From Sulfitobacter sp. S223 (GTDB taxonomy: Bacteria > Pseudomonadota > Alphaproteobacteria > Rhodobacterales > Rhodobacteraceae), in contig NZ_CP083560.1 in assembly GCF_025143825.1 (NCBI RefSeq), forward strand, positions 992,001 through 1,056,000: a DNA stretch of 64,000 nt. The letters are read 5' to 3'. The notes beneath the pieces were generated by a model. That model was not told where the DNA came from and did not search any database. It was given only the letters and a program-made list of their open reading frames with translations. The first letter of the stretch is position 1. The number at the start of each line of letters is the position of its first letter. A program made the translations under genes and the position numbers. Shown here piece after piece: positions 25,075-34,617 of this stretch.

Positions 25075-26313
25075 ATGCCTGTATTGGTGATGAAATTCGG
25101 TGGCACCTCGGTTGCCACGCTGGACCGTATCCGCCGCGCGGCAAAACGCGTGGGTGTAGAAGTGGCCAAAGGCTATGACGTGATCGTCATCGTGTCCGCT
25201 ATGTCGGGCAAGACCAACGAGCTGGTCGGCTGGGTTAACGAGACATCGGCCCTCTATGACGCACGCGAATATGACGCTGTCGTCTCTAGCGGCGAAAATG
25301 TGACAGCGGGCCTGATGGCGCTGACGTTGCAGGAAATGGACGTACCGGCGCGCAGCTGGCAGGGCTGGCAAGTGCCGGTCAAGACGACCTCCGCCCACGC
25401 CTCTGCGCGGATTGAGGAAATTCCACCTGAGAACATCCTTGCCAAATTTGAGGACGGGATGAAGGTCGCAGTCATTGCCGGTTTTCAGGGCGTGAGCCCT
25501 GAAGGCCGGATCACCACCCTTGGTCGTGGCGGATCCGACACCACGGCTGTGGCGTTTGCAGCAGCCTTTAACGCCGAGCGGTGTGATATCTATACGGATG
25601 TGGACGGTGTTTACACCACCGACCCGCGCGTCGAGGCAAAGGCGCGCAAGCTCGACAAGATCTCATTCGAAGAGATGCTTGAGTTGGCAAGCCTTGGGGC
25701 AAAGGTATTGCAAACAAGGTCCGTTGAATTGGCGATGCGCTATAAGGTCAAGCTGCGCGTGCTGTCGAGTTTTGAAGAACAAAGCGACGATGCTGGTACG
25801 CTCGTCTGCGCTGAGGAGGAAATCATGGAAAGCAATGTAGTAGCGGGCGTGGCGTTCAGCCGTGATGAGGCAAAGATGACACTGGTGTCGGTCGCCGACC
25901 GGCCGGGCATCGCGGCCACGATCTTTACCGCGCTCAGCGAAGGCGGCGTGAACGTGGACATGATTGTTCAGAACATTGCTGAAGAAGGCCGCACAGACAT
26001 GACGTGGTCTTGCCCTGTTGATCAGGTGAAACGCGCCGATATCGCGATGCAGAAGGCAGCGCAGGATGGCGTGATCAACTATGACGAACTGATAGTCGAT
26101 GAAGGCGTTGCCAAGGTGTCGGTTGTAGGCATCGGCATGCGCAGCCACACTGGTGTTGCTGCCAAGATGTTCAAGGTTCTTTCGGACGAGGGCATCAACA
26201 TCAAGGTCATCACGACATCTGAAATCAAGATCAGTGTACTGATTGACCGCAAATATATGGAACTGGCAGTGCAGGCGCTTCACGACGCCTTTGAACTCGA
26301 TAAAGCGGCCTAA
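25075..26313 (+). CDS. lysC: Aspartate kinase
   Basis: Catalyses phosphorylation of aspartate, the entry step to lysine, threonine and methionine. The 412-aa product begins MPVLVMKFGGTSVATLDRI, with the kinase motif KFGGTSV. It carries the GRGGSDTTAVAFAAAF substrate region near residue 148 and two C-terminal ACT domains (TLVSVADRPGIAATIFTALSEGGVN and VSVVGIGMRSHTGVAAKMF) that mediate feedback inhibition. Length fits the alpha/beta class II type. A single gene here, in the same region as thrC but not linked to it. Confidence 0.97.
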   Translation: MPVLVMKFGGTSVATLDRIRRAAKRVGVEVAKGYDVIVIVSAMSGKTNELVGWVNETSALYDAREYDAVVSSGENVTAGLMALTLQEMDVPARSWQGWQVPVKTTSAHASARIEEIPPENILAKFEDGMKVAVIAGFQGVSPEGRITTLGRGGSDTTAVAFAAAFNAERCDIYTDVDGVYTTDPRVEAKARKLDKISFEEMLELASLGAKVLQTRSVELAMRYKVKLRVLSSFEEQSDDAGTLVCAEEEIMESNVVAGVAFSRDEAKMTLVSVADRPGIAATIFTALSEGGVNVDMIVQNIAEEGRTDMTWSCPVDQVKRADIAMQKAAQDGVINYDELIVDEGVAKVSVVGIGMRSHTGVAAKMFKVLSDEGINIKVITTSEIKISVLIDRKYMELAVQALHDAFELDKAA

Positions 26314-26491
26314 GCCGAGCCTTCCTTTGATGGGATGGGTTCACCCTAATAATCAATGGGCTACGTCCGTTTGTTAGTGTGCCGCCTGATGATTGGGCAA
26401 GGGAGAGGCGACTTCGCGCTATAGGCGTATTTCCTCTCCCCATCAGGGCAGGCAGACGCTATGGTGGGGCCAAGCAAAGACTAGGGACATC

Positions 26492-28732
26492 ATGCCAGAA
26501 CGTACAGAAAGCGACAGCCGCAAGCTGCTGGGGCGTTTGCGTGACGCCATGGCGGGGGATGACGCCGGTCAGGCGCGGCTTGATAAAATCACTCACCTGA
26601 TCGGTAGCTCGATGGGCTGTCAGGTTTGCTCGATCTACCTGTTGCGCGATGAAGATACGCTTGAGCTTTGCGCGACAGAGGGTCTGAACAAGGACGCCGT
26701 TCACCAGACACGCATGAAGATGGGTGAAGGTCTGGTTGGTCGGGTGGCAAAGCAAAGGCGTGTGATCAATACGCCCGATGCCCCGCAGGCGCGCGGTTTC
26801 CGCTATATGCCAGAGACCGGCGAAGAGATTTACTCCAGCTTTCTGGGCGTTCCGATCCAGCGCCTTGGCGATACCCTTGGCGTGCTTGTCGTGCAGTCCA
26901 AGACTGCCCGCGAATTTAATATGGATGAGGTTTACGCCCTCGAAGTCGTCGCCATGGTTCTGGCCGAAATGACAGAGCTTGGCGCGTTCGTGGGCGAGGG
27001 GGCTGCCATGTCTGCGCGCCACAGCCAGCCTGTGCTTTTGCGCGGAACGGTTGCGCAAGAAGGCGTCGCCGAAGGGCACATCTGGCTGCACGACCCGCGT
27101 GTTGTTGTATCCAATCCTATCGCTGATGATCCAGAACGCGAGGCGCAGCGCCTGACTGACGCGGTAGATGCCCTGCGTTTAAGCGTGGATCAAATGCTGA
27201 CCATGTCACGGGGCGACAAGGACCAGCAGGAAGTGATCGAAACATATCGCATGTTCGCCAACTCCAAGAGCTGGATGAAGCGGATGCTGGCTGACATCAC
27301 TCAGGGGCTCTCTGCCGAGGCGTCGGTCGAGAAAGAGCAATCACTGGCGCGGTCACGGATCGGGCAATCCAGTGACAGCTATATGCGAGAGCGTTTGAGC
27401 GATCTGGACGATCTTTCCAACAGGCTGTTGCGCATTTTGACGGGGCAGGGTTCGGACACTGGCGCCGAGATGCCCCCCGATCCGATCCTTGTCGCGCGCA
27501 ACATAGGCCCGGCCGAATTGCTTGAATACGGACGCAGCCTGCGCGGTATCGTGCTGGAACAAGGCTCCGTCGGGAGCCATGCCGCGATCGTCGCGCGTGC
27601 GCTGGCGATTCCGTTGATCGTGCATGCCGGACGCATCACCAACGAGGCGCTGAATGGCGATCACGTGATGGTGGACGGTGAGCAGGGCGTGGTGCATTTG
27701 CGGCCGGACGATAGCGTCGCCTCTGCCTTTCGGGACAAGATCGCGATGCAGGCCGCTGCGCAAGAACGCTACGCCTCTATCCGTGACAAACCGGCAGAAA
27801 CCAAGTGCGGCAATATCATCGGTTTGCATATGAACGCGGGCCTGATGGCGGATCTTCCTTCTTTGGACAGTTCCGGCGCCGAAGGCGTGGGGTTATTCCG
27901 GACCGAGCTTCAATTCCTGGTGCGCAACCAGATGCCGCGCCGGTCGGATTTGAGCGTGCAGTATAAGCGCGTGCTGGATGCCGCGCATGGCAAGCGGGTT
28001 GTGTTCCGCACACTGGATATCGGGTCGGACAAAGTGCTGCCCTACATGAAGCCAAACGATGAGCCGAACCCGGCTTTGGGCTGGCGCGCGATCCGTGTCG
28101 GACTGGACAAGCCTGGTATAATGCGGATGCAGTTGCAGGCGTTGATGCGCGCCGCCGATGGGGGGCCGTTGACGGTGATGTTCCCTTTTGTCGCCCAATT
28201 CGAGGAATATCGCGCCGCGCGCGCAGAGGTCGACAAGACGCTCGCGCGGGAAGAAAAACTGGGGCACAAGCTGCCATCTTCCATTGAAATCGGCGCCATG
28301 CTGGAGACCCCCAGCCTCGCCTTCGCGCCTGACAAGTTTTTCGAGGAGGTCGGCTTCCTGTCGATCGGGGGCAACGACCTGAAGCAGTTTTTCTTTGCTG
28401 CCGACCGAGAGAACGAGCGGGTGCGCAAGCGCTATGATACGCTTAACGTCAGCTTCCTCACGTTCCTTGAGGGCATTGTGAAACGCTGCGCAGCGACCGG
28501 CACACCATTGTCGTTTTGCGGCGAGGATGCGGGCCGTCCAGTTGAGGCACTATGCTTTGCGGCAATCGGAATGCGGACGCTTTCCATGCGGCCTGCCTCT
28601 ATCGGGCCGGTAAAAAGCCTGCTGCGACGCTGCGACCTAGGAGAGGTGCGTGAAGTGATTGAACAGGCGCGCGCACGCGGCGATATGTCGGTGCGCACTG
28701 CTGTGATGGAATATCTGCGCGCGCAATACTGA
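26492..28732 (+). CDS. ptsP: Phosphoenolpyruvate-protein phosphotransferase PtsP (EI-Ntr)
   Basis: First enzyme of the nitrogen phosphotransferase system; transfers phosphate from PEP to NPr and then EIIA-Ntr, linking carbon/nitrogen status to regulation. The 746-aa protein has an N-terminal GAF domain (about 20-165) and a phosphohistidine domain with H363 in GSVGSHAAIVARALAIP. The C-terminal PEP-binding barrel carries GAEGVGLFRTELQFL, FRTLDIGSDKVLPY and the closing SFCGEDAGRPVEAL. I start at 26492 (MPERTES), where the conserved GAF protein begins; a longer frame upstream lacks conservation. It is downstream of lysC, the usual alphaproteobacterial order. Confidence 0.95.
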   Translation: MPERTESDSRKLLGRLRDAMAGDDAGQARLDKITHLIGSSMGCQVCSIYLLRDEDTLELCATEGLNKDAVHQTRMKMGEGLVGRVAKQRRVINTPDAPQARGFRYMPETGEEIYSSFLGVPIQRLGDTLGVLVVQSKTAREFNMDEVYALEVVAMVLAEMTELGAFVGEGAAMSARHSQPVLLRGTVAQEGVAEGHIWLHDPRVVVSNPIADDPEREAQRLTDAVDALRLSVDQMLTMSRGDKDQQEVIETYRMFANSKSWMKRMLADITQGLSAEASVEKEQSLARSRIGQSSDSYMRERLSDLDDLSNRLLRILTGQGSDTGAEMPPDPILVARNIGPAELLEYGRSLRGIVLEQGSVGSHAAIVARALAIPLIVHAGRITNEALNGDHVMVDGEQGVVHLRPDDSVASAFRDKIAMQAAAQERYASIRDKPAETKCGNIIGLHMNAGLMADLPSLDSSGAEGVGLFRTELQFLVRNQMPRRSDLSVQYKRVLDAAHGKRVVFRTLDIGSDKVLPYMKPNDEPNPALGWRAIRVGLDKPGIMRMQLQALMRAADGGPLTVMFPFVAQFEEYRAARAEVDKTLAREEKLGHKLPSSIEIGAMLETPSLAFAPDKFFEEVGFLSIGGNDLKQFFFAADRENERVRKRYDTLNVSFLTFLEGIVKRCAATGTPLSFCGEDAGRPVEALCFAAIGMRTLSMRPASIGPVKSLLRRCDLGEVREVIEQARARGDMSVRTAVMEYLRAQY

Positions 28733-28852
28733 CGAAGGGCTTTCGAAGTGTGCATTTGCGCGCTAAAGGTGGCGACCCGTGTTGCGGCTGACTTTGCGGG
28801 CATACGCCCTAGATAACGGTTCAGACCGCCAACCCCAGTGTGAGACAGTCCA

Positions 28853-29947
28853 GTGCAAACACCATACTATCTGATCGACAAAACCAACCTGTTAGCCAAT
28901 CTTGAGAAAATCGCGTGGCTACGCGAGGCATCGGGCGCGAAATCCCTGTTGGCGTTGAAGTGTTTTGCCACGTGGTCGGTGTTTGATCTAATGGCGCAGT
29001 ATATGGATGGCTCTACATCGTCATCGCTCTACGAAGTGCGGTTGGGCCATGAGAAATTCGCAGGCGAAGCACATGCCTATTCGGTCGCCTATGCAGATCA
29101 CGAGATTGACGAAGTGCTGGCGTGCTCCAATAAGATCATCTTCAATTCCATCGGTCAGCTCAGCAAATTCGAAGAGGCGTCTAGCGGTCACATCCGCGGT
29201 CTGCGCGTCAACCCCGGCGTATCCACATCCGAGTTCGATCTGGCAGATCCCGCGCGCCCTTTCAGCCGTCTGGGCGAACACGACCCAGAAACGATTGCCG
29301 CAGTTGCGGATAAGATCAGCGGTTTGATGTTCCACAACAACTGCGAAAACGACGATTTCGCCCGCTTTGATGAGATGCTGACACTGATTGAGCGGCGTTT
29401 TGGCGCGATCATCCAGCAGATGGACTGGATCAGTCTGGGCGGTGGCATCCACTTTACTGGCGATGATTATCCTCTTGATAAGCTGGCCGGGCGCCTGAAG
29501 GCCTTTGCGCAACGATTTGACGTGCAGGTCTATCTGGAACCCGGCGAGGCTGCGATCACGGGCGCTGCGACGTTGGAAGTGACCGTGCTGGACACCATGT
29601 TCAACGGCAAGAACCTTGCGATCGTCGACAGCTCCATCGAGGCGCATATGCTGGATTTGCTGATCTACCGCGAGCCCGCAAAGGTGGCACCGGACGCAGG
29701 AAACCACGAATGGATGATCTGCGGTAAGTCATGCCTTGCTGGCGATATCTTTGGCGAATTCCGCTTTAACGCGCCGCTGAAAGCCGGTGACCGGCTGTCC
29801 TTTCAGGACGCCGCAGGCTATACAATGGTCAAGAAAAACTGGTTCAACGGCGTGAAGATGCCAAGCATTGCCATCCGCGAACTGGATGGCTCAACACGAT
29901 TGGTCCGCGAATTCGGCTATGAAGATTTCGTGGCTGCCCTGTCCTGA
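28853..29947 (+). CDS. nspC: Carboxynorspermidine decarboxylase
   Basis: PLP-dependent decarboxylase that converts carboxy(nor)spermidine to (nor)spermidine in the alternative polyamine pathway. The 364-aa protein starts MQTPYYLIDKTNLLANLEKI with PLP lysine K36 in LLALKCFATWSVFD. It has the family segments SSLYEVRLGHEKF, GLRVNPGVSTSEFDLADPA and MICGKSCLAGDIFGEF, the last holding the catalytic cysteine. The start is GTG at 28853. The next gene encodes the preceding enzyme of the same pathway. Confidence 0.94.
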   Translation: MQTPYYLIDKTNLLANLEKIAWLREASGAKSLLALKCFATWSVFDLMAQYMDGSTSSSLYEVRLGHEKFAGEAHAYSVAYADHEIDEVLACSNKIIFNSIGQLSKFEEASSGHIRGLRVNPGVSTSEFDLADPARPFSRLGEHDPETIAAVADKISGLMFHNNCENDDFARFDEMLTLIERRFGAIIQQMDWISLGGGIHFTGDDYPLDKLAGRLKAFAQRFDVQVYLEPGEAAITGAATLEVTVLDTMFNGKNLAIVDSSIEAHMLDLLIYREPAKVAPDAGNHEWMICGKSCLAGDIFGEFRFNAPLKAGDRLSFQDAAGYTMVKKNWFNGVKMPSIAIRELDGSTRLVREFGYEDFVAALS

Positions 29948-29994
29948 ACCCCCGATCAACTCTGAACACCAAACAAACGAGGTCTCTTGGATAC

Positions 29995-31236
29995 ATGAAA
30001 CGCAATGTTCTTATCATTGGCGCTGGTGGCGTCGCTCAGGTTGTCGCGCATAAATGCGCACAAAATAATGACGTGTTGGGCGATCTGCATATCGCAAGCC
30101 GGACAGTCTCCAAATGCGAAGCAATCATTCAAAGCGTTCATGACAAGGCAGCGATGAAACAAGAGGGCGTGTTCGAGGCCCATGAAGTAGATGGCATGGA
30201 CACGGATGCGGTTGTCGCGTTGATCAATAAGATCGGCGTGCAGATTGTGATCAACGTAGGCTCGCCTTTCGTGAACATGACCGTGCTTGAGGCCTGTATC
30301 CAGACTGGTGCTGCCTACATCGACACGGCAATCCACGAAGACCCGACCAAGATTTGCGAAACGCCGCCGTGGTACGGAAATTACGAATGGAAACGCCGCG
30401 AAGCCTGTGCCGAGGCTGGTGTGACTGCGATCCTTGGTGCCGGTTTCGATCCTGGCATGGTTAACGCCTTTGCGCGCTTTGCCGTGGACGAGTTTATGGA
30501 CGAGGTCACGTCGATCGACATCGTGGACATCAACGCCGGTAATCACGGTAAGTATTTTTCGACGAACTTCGATCCGGAGATCAATTTTCGTGAGTTCACG
30601 GGCACTGTCTACAGCTGGCAGGAAGGCGCATGGCAAGAGAACAAGATGTTCGAGGTTGGCCGCGAATGGGACCTGCCCGTCGTGGGTAAGCAAAAGGCCT
30701 ATATGTCCGGCCATGATGAGGTTCACTCGCTTGCGGCCAACTATCCGCAGGCAGATATCCGGTTCTGGATGGGCTTCGGCGATCACTACATCAACGTCTT
30801 TACCGTGCTGCAAAACCTTGGCCTGCTGTCAGAGCAGCCGGTAACGACAGCCGAAGGGCTTGAGGTTGTGCCGCTGAAGCTGGTGAAGGCGGTATTGCCT
30901 GACCCATCCAGCCTTGCGCCGAATTACACTGGTAAGACCTGCATCGGTGATCTGGTCAAAGGTGTCAAAGACGGCAAAGAAGTCGAAGTGTTCGTGTACA
31001 ATGTCGCCGACCACAAAGACGCCTATAACGAAGTCGGCAGTCAGGGCATTTCCTACACCGCTGGTGTGCCGCCAGTGGCTGTTGCGATGCTGATCGCACA
31101 GGGCTACTATGACCATGGCAAGATGATGAACGTCGAAGAGCTGGACCCGAAGCCGCTGTTTACGCTGCTGGACACCATCGGTCTGCCGACCCGCGTAAAA
31201 GACGAAAACGGCGACCGCGCTTGGGATCAAGCGTAA
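29995..31236 (+). CDS. Carboxynorspermidine/carboxyspermidine synthase (saccharopine dehydrogenase family)
   Basis: Condenses L-aspartate-beta-semialdehyde with diaminopropane or putrescine and reduces the product to carboxynorspermidine or carboxyspermidine. The 413-aa protein begins with a Rossmann motif, MKRNVLIIGAGGVAQVVAHKCA, followed by saccharopine-dehydrogenase-type segments such as VVINVGSPFVNMTVLEACI and ILGAGFDPGMVNAFARFA. Directly downstream of nspC (47 bp), it completes a two-gene spermidine route independent of decarboxylated S-adenosylmethionine. Aspartate semialdehyde for it comes from the lysC pathway. Confidence 0.94.
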   Translation: MKRNVLIIGAGGVAQVVAHKCAQNNDVLGDLHIASRTVSKCEAIIQSVHDKAAMKQEGVFEAHEVDGMDTDAVVALINKIGVQIVINVGSPFVNMTVLEACIQTGAAYIDTAIHEDPTKICETPPWYGNYEWKRREACAEAGVTAILGAGFDPGMVNAFARFAVDEFMDEVTSIDIVDINAGNHGKYFSTNFDPEINFREFTGTVYSWQEGAWQENKMFEVGREWDLPVVGKQKAYMSGHDEVHSLAANYPQADIRFWMGFGDHYINVFTVLQNLGLLSEQPVTTAEGLEVVPLKLVKAVLPDPSSLAPNYTGKTCIGDLVKGVKDGKEVEVFVYNVADHKDAYNEVGSQGISYTAGVPPVAVAMLIAQGYYDHGKMMNVEELDPKPLFTLLDTIGLPTRVKDENGDRAWDQA

Positions 31237-31349
31237 GCTTTCGTAACAGGCGGTAAGAATCGGAGGCCCCTCTTGTCATGGCAGGGGGGACCTCCTACTC
31301 CTTAGGCTCGGGAGCTTGTTCTCGTGCTTTAGGATATGGCGCAGCGACG

Positions 31350-32246
31350 ATGACCACTGGCTCTCCTTCCCAACTGACCGGCTATCTGGCCGCATGGACG
31401 ATTGTGTTTGTCTGGTCCTTCTGGCTGATCGTCAGTCGGGTGGCAGCGGATAGCGGTCTTACGATTTATGATCTGGCTGCGATGCGCTACGGGCTTGCGT
31501 CGTTTGTGGCAGTGCCTTTGTGCATTTATTACAAGCCTTGGCGCGGAATGAAGCTGACGCAAATTGCGGTGGTCTCGTTCATCCTCGGACCAATGTATAT
31601 TCTTAGCGTCTTTTCAGGCTTTCTGTTTGCCCCCGCCGCACATGGGGGCATCTTTATGAACGGGGTGCTGCCGCTGGTGGGCATCTTGATCGGTCTTTTG
31701 TTGTTTCGCGCGTCGCCGTCCCCCCGACAGCTTTTTGGCGCTGCGTTGATCCTTGTCTCGGCCATTGTGCTGGCGTGGGACGGTACGGTCACACGCGGCG
31801 AACTTGCCTGGATCGGGGACCTGCTGTTTATCGTAGGCGCGGTCTTTTTCTCCTTCTACGTCATTTTGTCCGAGCGTTGGCAACTGGGCGCGATGCAGAT
31901 TATCTTTTGCGGGACGGTGGTGAACGCTGCGTTGTATATGCCTGTGTATGCCATGTGGTTGCCCTCAGGTCTGGCGGACGCGCCAACCGGTCCACTGCTT
32001 CTGCAAGCTGTCTATCAGGGTTTTGTGCCAAATCTTATGGGGCTTTTGTTCATTGCCCATGCGTCGCGCACCATCGGCAATGGTAACACCTCCTCAATCC
32101 TTGCGGCAGTGCCGGGCGGCGGTGGTATTCTGGGCGCTCTCATTTTGGGAGAGAGCCTAAGCGCGATCAGTATCGCAGCACTTGTTTTGCTGACAGTGGG
32201 CCTGTTGATCAGCGTGCGCCGTCGCGCAACGGTCTTACCGCCATAG
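31350..32246 (+). CDS. DMT superfamily (EamA) transporter
   Basis: A protein of about 298 aa with ten hydrophobic helices in two EamA repeats. Examples are the first-helix region LTGYLAAWTIVFVWSFWLIVSR and the C-terminal repeat GLLFIAHASRTIGNGNTSSILAAVPGGGGILGALILGE. EamA proteins export small metabolites. I start at the ATG at 31350; an in-frame ATG at 31278 would add a non-hydrophobic leader. Its place after the polyamine genes makes a polyamine or precursor exporter conceivable, but this is position-based only. Confidence 0.85.
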   Translation: MTTGSPSQLTGYLAAWTIVFVWSFWLIVSRVAADSGLTIYDLAAMRYGLASFVAVPLCIYYKPWRGMKLTQIAVVSFILGPMYILSVFSGFLFAPAAHGGIFMNGVLPLVGILIGLLLFRASPSPRQLFGAALILVSAIVLAWDGTVTRGELAWIGDLLFIVGAVFFSFYVILSERWQLGAMQIIFCGTVVNAALYMPVYAMWLPSGLADAPTGPLLLQAVYQGFVPNLMGLLFIAHASRTIGNGNTSSILAAVPGGGGILGALILGESLSAISIAALVLLTVGLLISVRRRATVLPP

Positions 32247-32285
32247 GGCAGGAGGGAGCAGCAGGCTGACCTGCCGCCCTCGCTA

Positions 32286-33260
32286 TCAGATTTCAAGGAT
32301 CGTGCTGCCTGTGGTCTTGCGTGCTTCCAATGCCTCATGGGCCTTTGCAACATCGCGTAGGGCAAAGCGTTGGCCGATATTGATCTTTACGTCGCCAGAC
32401 AGCACCTTTTCGCCCAAATGCTTTGCCATCGCCTGACAGGTGGCGTGATCGCTGATATGGGTGAACAGGGTCGGCCTCGTGATCTTCAGCGATCCTTTTT
32501 TGCCCAATATTCCCACATCAAACGGTGGCACCGGACCAGAGGCATTCCCGAAAGACATCATCATTCCCAACGGCTTGAGCGAATCCAGCGACCCCTCGAA
32601 TGTGTCTTTGCCCACGGCATCCATGACCACATCAACGCCTTTGCCATCTGTGAGGCTGCGCACCTGTGCCACCCAATCTTGCGTGTTGTAGTTGATGCAG
32701 TGACTGGCCCCGTGATCCAGCGCAAGCTGACATTTCTCATCCGTGCCAGCCGTGCCGATCAGGGTGATCCCTTCAGAGCGGGCCCACTGACAGGCCAGCA
32801 GGCCAACGCCACCTGCTGCCGCATGGAACAATACGGTGTCCCCCGCCTTCAGCGGTGATGTCCGGTGGAAAAGGTATTCAACGGTCATGCCCTTGAGCAT
32901 CATCGCGGCACCTTCCTCAAAAGATATGCCGTCGGGCAGGGGGCAAACTTGTGCTGCGGGCATGACCCGCGCTTCGGCGTAGGCACCCGGTGGCTGAGAC
33001 GCATAGGCCGCGCGGTCACCTACCTTAAGATGCGTGACGCCTTCGCCAACAGCTTCAATCAGACCGGCGGCTTCCATACCCATCGCATGGGGCAGCTCCA
33101 TCGGGTAGAGGCCTGTGCGTTGGTATACATCAATGAAGTTCAGGCCGACGGCCTTGTGGGCGATGCGCACCTCGCCTTTGCCGGGCTCCCCGACTTCTTT
33201 GTCGACCAGTTTGAACTGTTCTGGTCCGCCATGAGCTTCGATGATCGCTGTAAGTGCCAT
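32286..33260 (-). CDS. NADPH:quinone oxidoreductase (zinc-independent MDR family)
   Basis: A 324-aa medium-chain reductase of the QOR type. Landmarks are the N-terminal AVGLNFIDVYQRTGLYP, the cofactor-binding VLFHAAAGGVGLLACQWARSEG near residue 140, and VVMDAVGKDTF. It lacks the cysteine/histidine zinc ligands of alcohol dehydrogenases, as expected for QOR. The ATG at 33260 has AGGAGA upstream; the longer frame to 33290 does not. It uses NADPH to reduce quinones or enones. Convergent with the DMT gene and divergent from the aldo/keto reductase. Confidence 0.92.
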   Translation of the reverse strand: MALTAIIEAHGGPEQFKLVDKEVGEPGKGEVRIAHKAVGLNFIDVYQRTGLYPMELPHAMGMEAAGLIEAVGEGVTHLKVGDRAAYASQPPGAYAEARVMPAAQVCPLPDGISFEEGAAMMLKGMTVEYLFHRTSPLKAGDTVLFHAAAGGVGLLACQWARSEGITLIGTAGTDEKCQLALDHGASHCINYNTQDWVAQVRSLTDGKGVDVVMDAVGKDTFEGSLDSLKPLGMMMSFGNASGPVPPFDVGILGKKGSLKITRPTLFTHISDHATCQAMAKHLGEKVLSGDVKINIGQRFALRDVAKAHEALEARKTTGSTILEI

Positions 33261-33431
33261 TTCTTGTTTCTCCTGATTTTCCACAAGCATGGCTATAACA
33301 TTTAAAGGATGTCCAATAGATAGTTGCGGATCGGACTATCTGGTGAGCGTCTTATAGACATTACCCGTTCCCATTGAGATAGTGCTGACAATCGGATGCT
33401 TCCGCGCATCGTCAGGATCAGGAAAGCTGCA

Positions 33432-34433
33432 ATGAAACTTCGCTGCCTTGGCCGGAACGGCCCTCTTGTTCATCCAGTTGGCATCGGGGCGATGTCGTTC
33501 TCCAACTTTTACGGCCCCACCAATGAGACCGAAAGCCATGCGATCCTTGACGCTGCCAGAGAAGTGGGCGTGTCTCATATCGACACGGCAAGCGTCTATG
33601 GCATGGGCACGTCGGAGACCGTGATCGGCAATTACCTAAGGTCCCATCCACAGGCCAAAGAGCATTTCAAAATTGCGACAAAGGGCGGCATTGCCCGCAA
33701 CCCCGATGGTCCGGGCAACATTTTCGATAACTCGGCTTCGCATCTACGGACAGAACTGGAAGCTAGCCTCAAGAGACTGGGTGTCGAAGCGGTTGATCTT
33801 TATTATGTGCATCGCCGCGATGCCTCTGTCCCGATTGAAGAGGTGGCCCGAACGCTTGGGGGTCTGGTGAAAGAGGGCAAGGCAAAGGCCATAGGTTTTT
33901 CCGAAATTGCGCCAACGTCGCTGCGCCGAGCGCATGCGGTTCATCCTGTCGCGGCCGTCCAATCAGAGTATTCTCTATCGACCCGCCTGCCTGAATTGGG
34001 GCTGATCCAGACCTGTGCCGAATTGGGCGTGGCCATGGTGGCATTCTCTCCTGTTGGGCGTTCGTTCCTTACTGATACACCTCTCAGTTATGCCGCTGCA
34101 CAGGAACTGCCGTTCCTGGCAAACAACCCCCGCTTTATGGAGCCAAATTTCAGCGCCAATATTGCCGCGGTTGCACCTTTCAAGGAATTTGCCAATCAGA
34201 TCGGGATGTCTGCGGCTGGTCTGGCGATTGCATGGACATTGGCGCAAGGCGATCACGTGATCCCGATCCCGGGCACACGTTCTACGGTGCATTTTGCACA
34301 ACTTTTAGAGGGTGCGACACGTGATCTGAGCTTGGACGAACTCGCGATGATCGAAAAAATTCTGCCGGTTGGATGGTCGCATGGGGACCGATATTCCGCA
34401 GTGCAATGGAATGGCCCAGAAAAGTACTGCTAA
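33432..34433 (+). CDS. Aldo/keto reductase
   Basis: A 333-aa NADPH-dependent oxidoreductase with a TIM-barrel fold (AKR13/YajO-type). The catalytic tetrad is visible: D51 and Y56 in HIDTASVYGMG, K84 in IATKGG, and H127 in YYVHRRD. C-terminal cofactor motif VIPIPGTRSTVH is present. I start at the ATG at 33432 because AGGAAAG lies upstream; a second ATG 12 codons earlier lacks this. It is followed by a strong hairpin terminator. The natural carbonyl substrate is unknown. Confidence 0.92.
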   Translation: MKLRCLGRNGPLVHPVGIGAMSFSNFYGPTNETESHAILDAAREVGVSHIDTASVYGMGTSETVIGNYLRSHPQAKEHFKIATKGGIARNPDGPGNIFDNSASHLRTELEASLKRLGVEAVDLYYVHRRDASVPIEEVARTLGGLVKEGKAKAIGFSEIAPTSLRRAHAVHPVAAVQSEYSLSTRLPELGLIQTCAELGVAMVAFSPVGRSFLTDTPLSYAAAQELPFLANNPRFMEPNFSANIAAVAPFKEFANQIGMSAAGLAIAWTLAQGDHVIPIPGTRSTVHFAQLLEGATRDLSLDELAMIEKILPVGWSHGDRYSAVQWNGPEKYC

Positions 34434-34556
34434 AAGATGGTACGCCCGACAATGCGGTGAGGCTGGTTATCCATACTCATCAGAAGATCACTGGTGCGAC
34501 AGCGGCCAGTTAGCCTGCATGCTGTCGGGGCGGTTGGCGGTGAGCCGTTACTTTAA

Positions 34557-34593
34557 CGAACCGCGCGTGATGACACGCGCGGTTCGGGTTTTG
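34557..34593 (+). terminator. Terminator after the aldo/keto reductase
   Basis: A perfect 13-bp stem, cgaaccgcgcgtg (34557-34569) with cacgcgcggttcg (34574-34586), has a 4-nt loop and is followed by GGTTTTG. It separates the aldo/keto reductase from the convergent membrane hydroxylase gene and could slow polymerase from both sides. Confidence 0.8.
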
Positions 34594-34617
34594 TAGGGCA
34601 GTGCAAAGCATTCGGCA

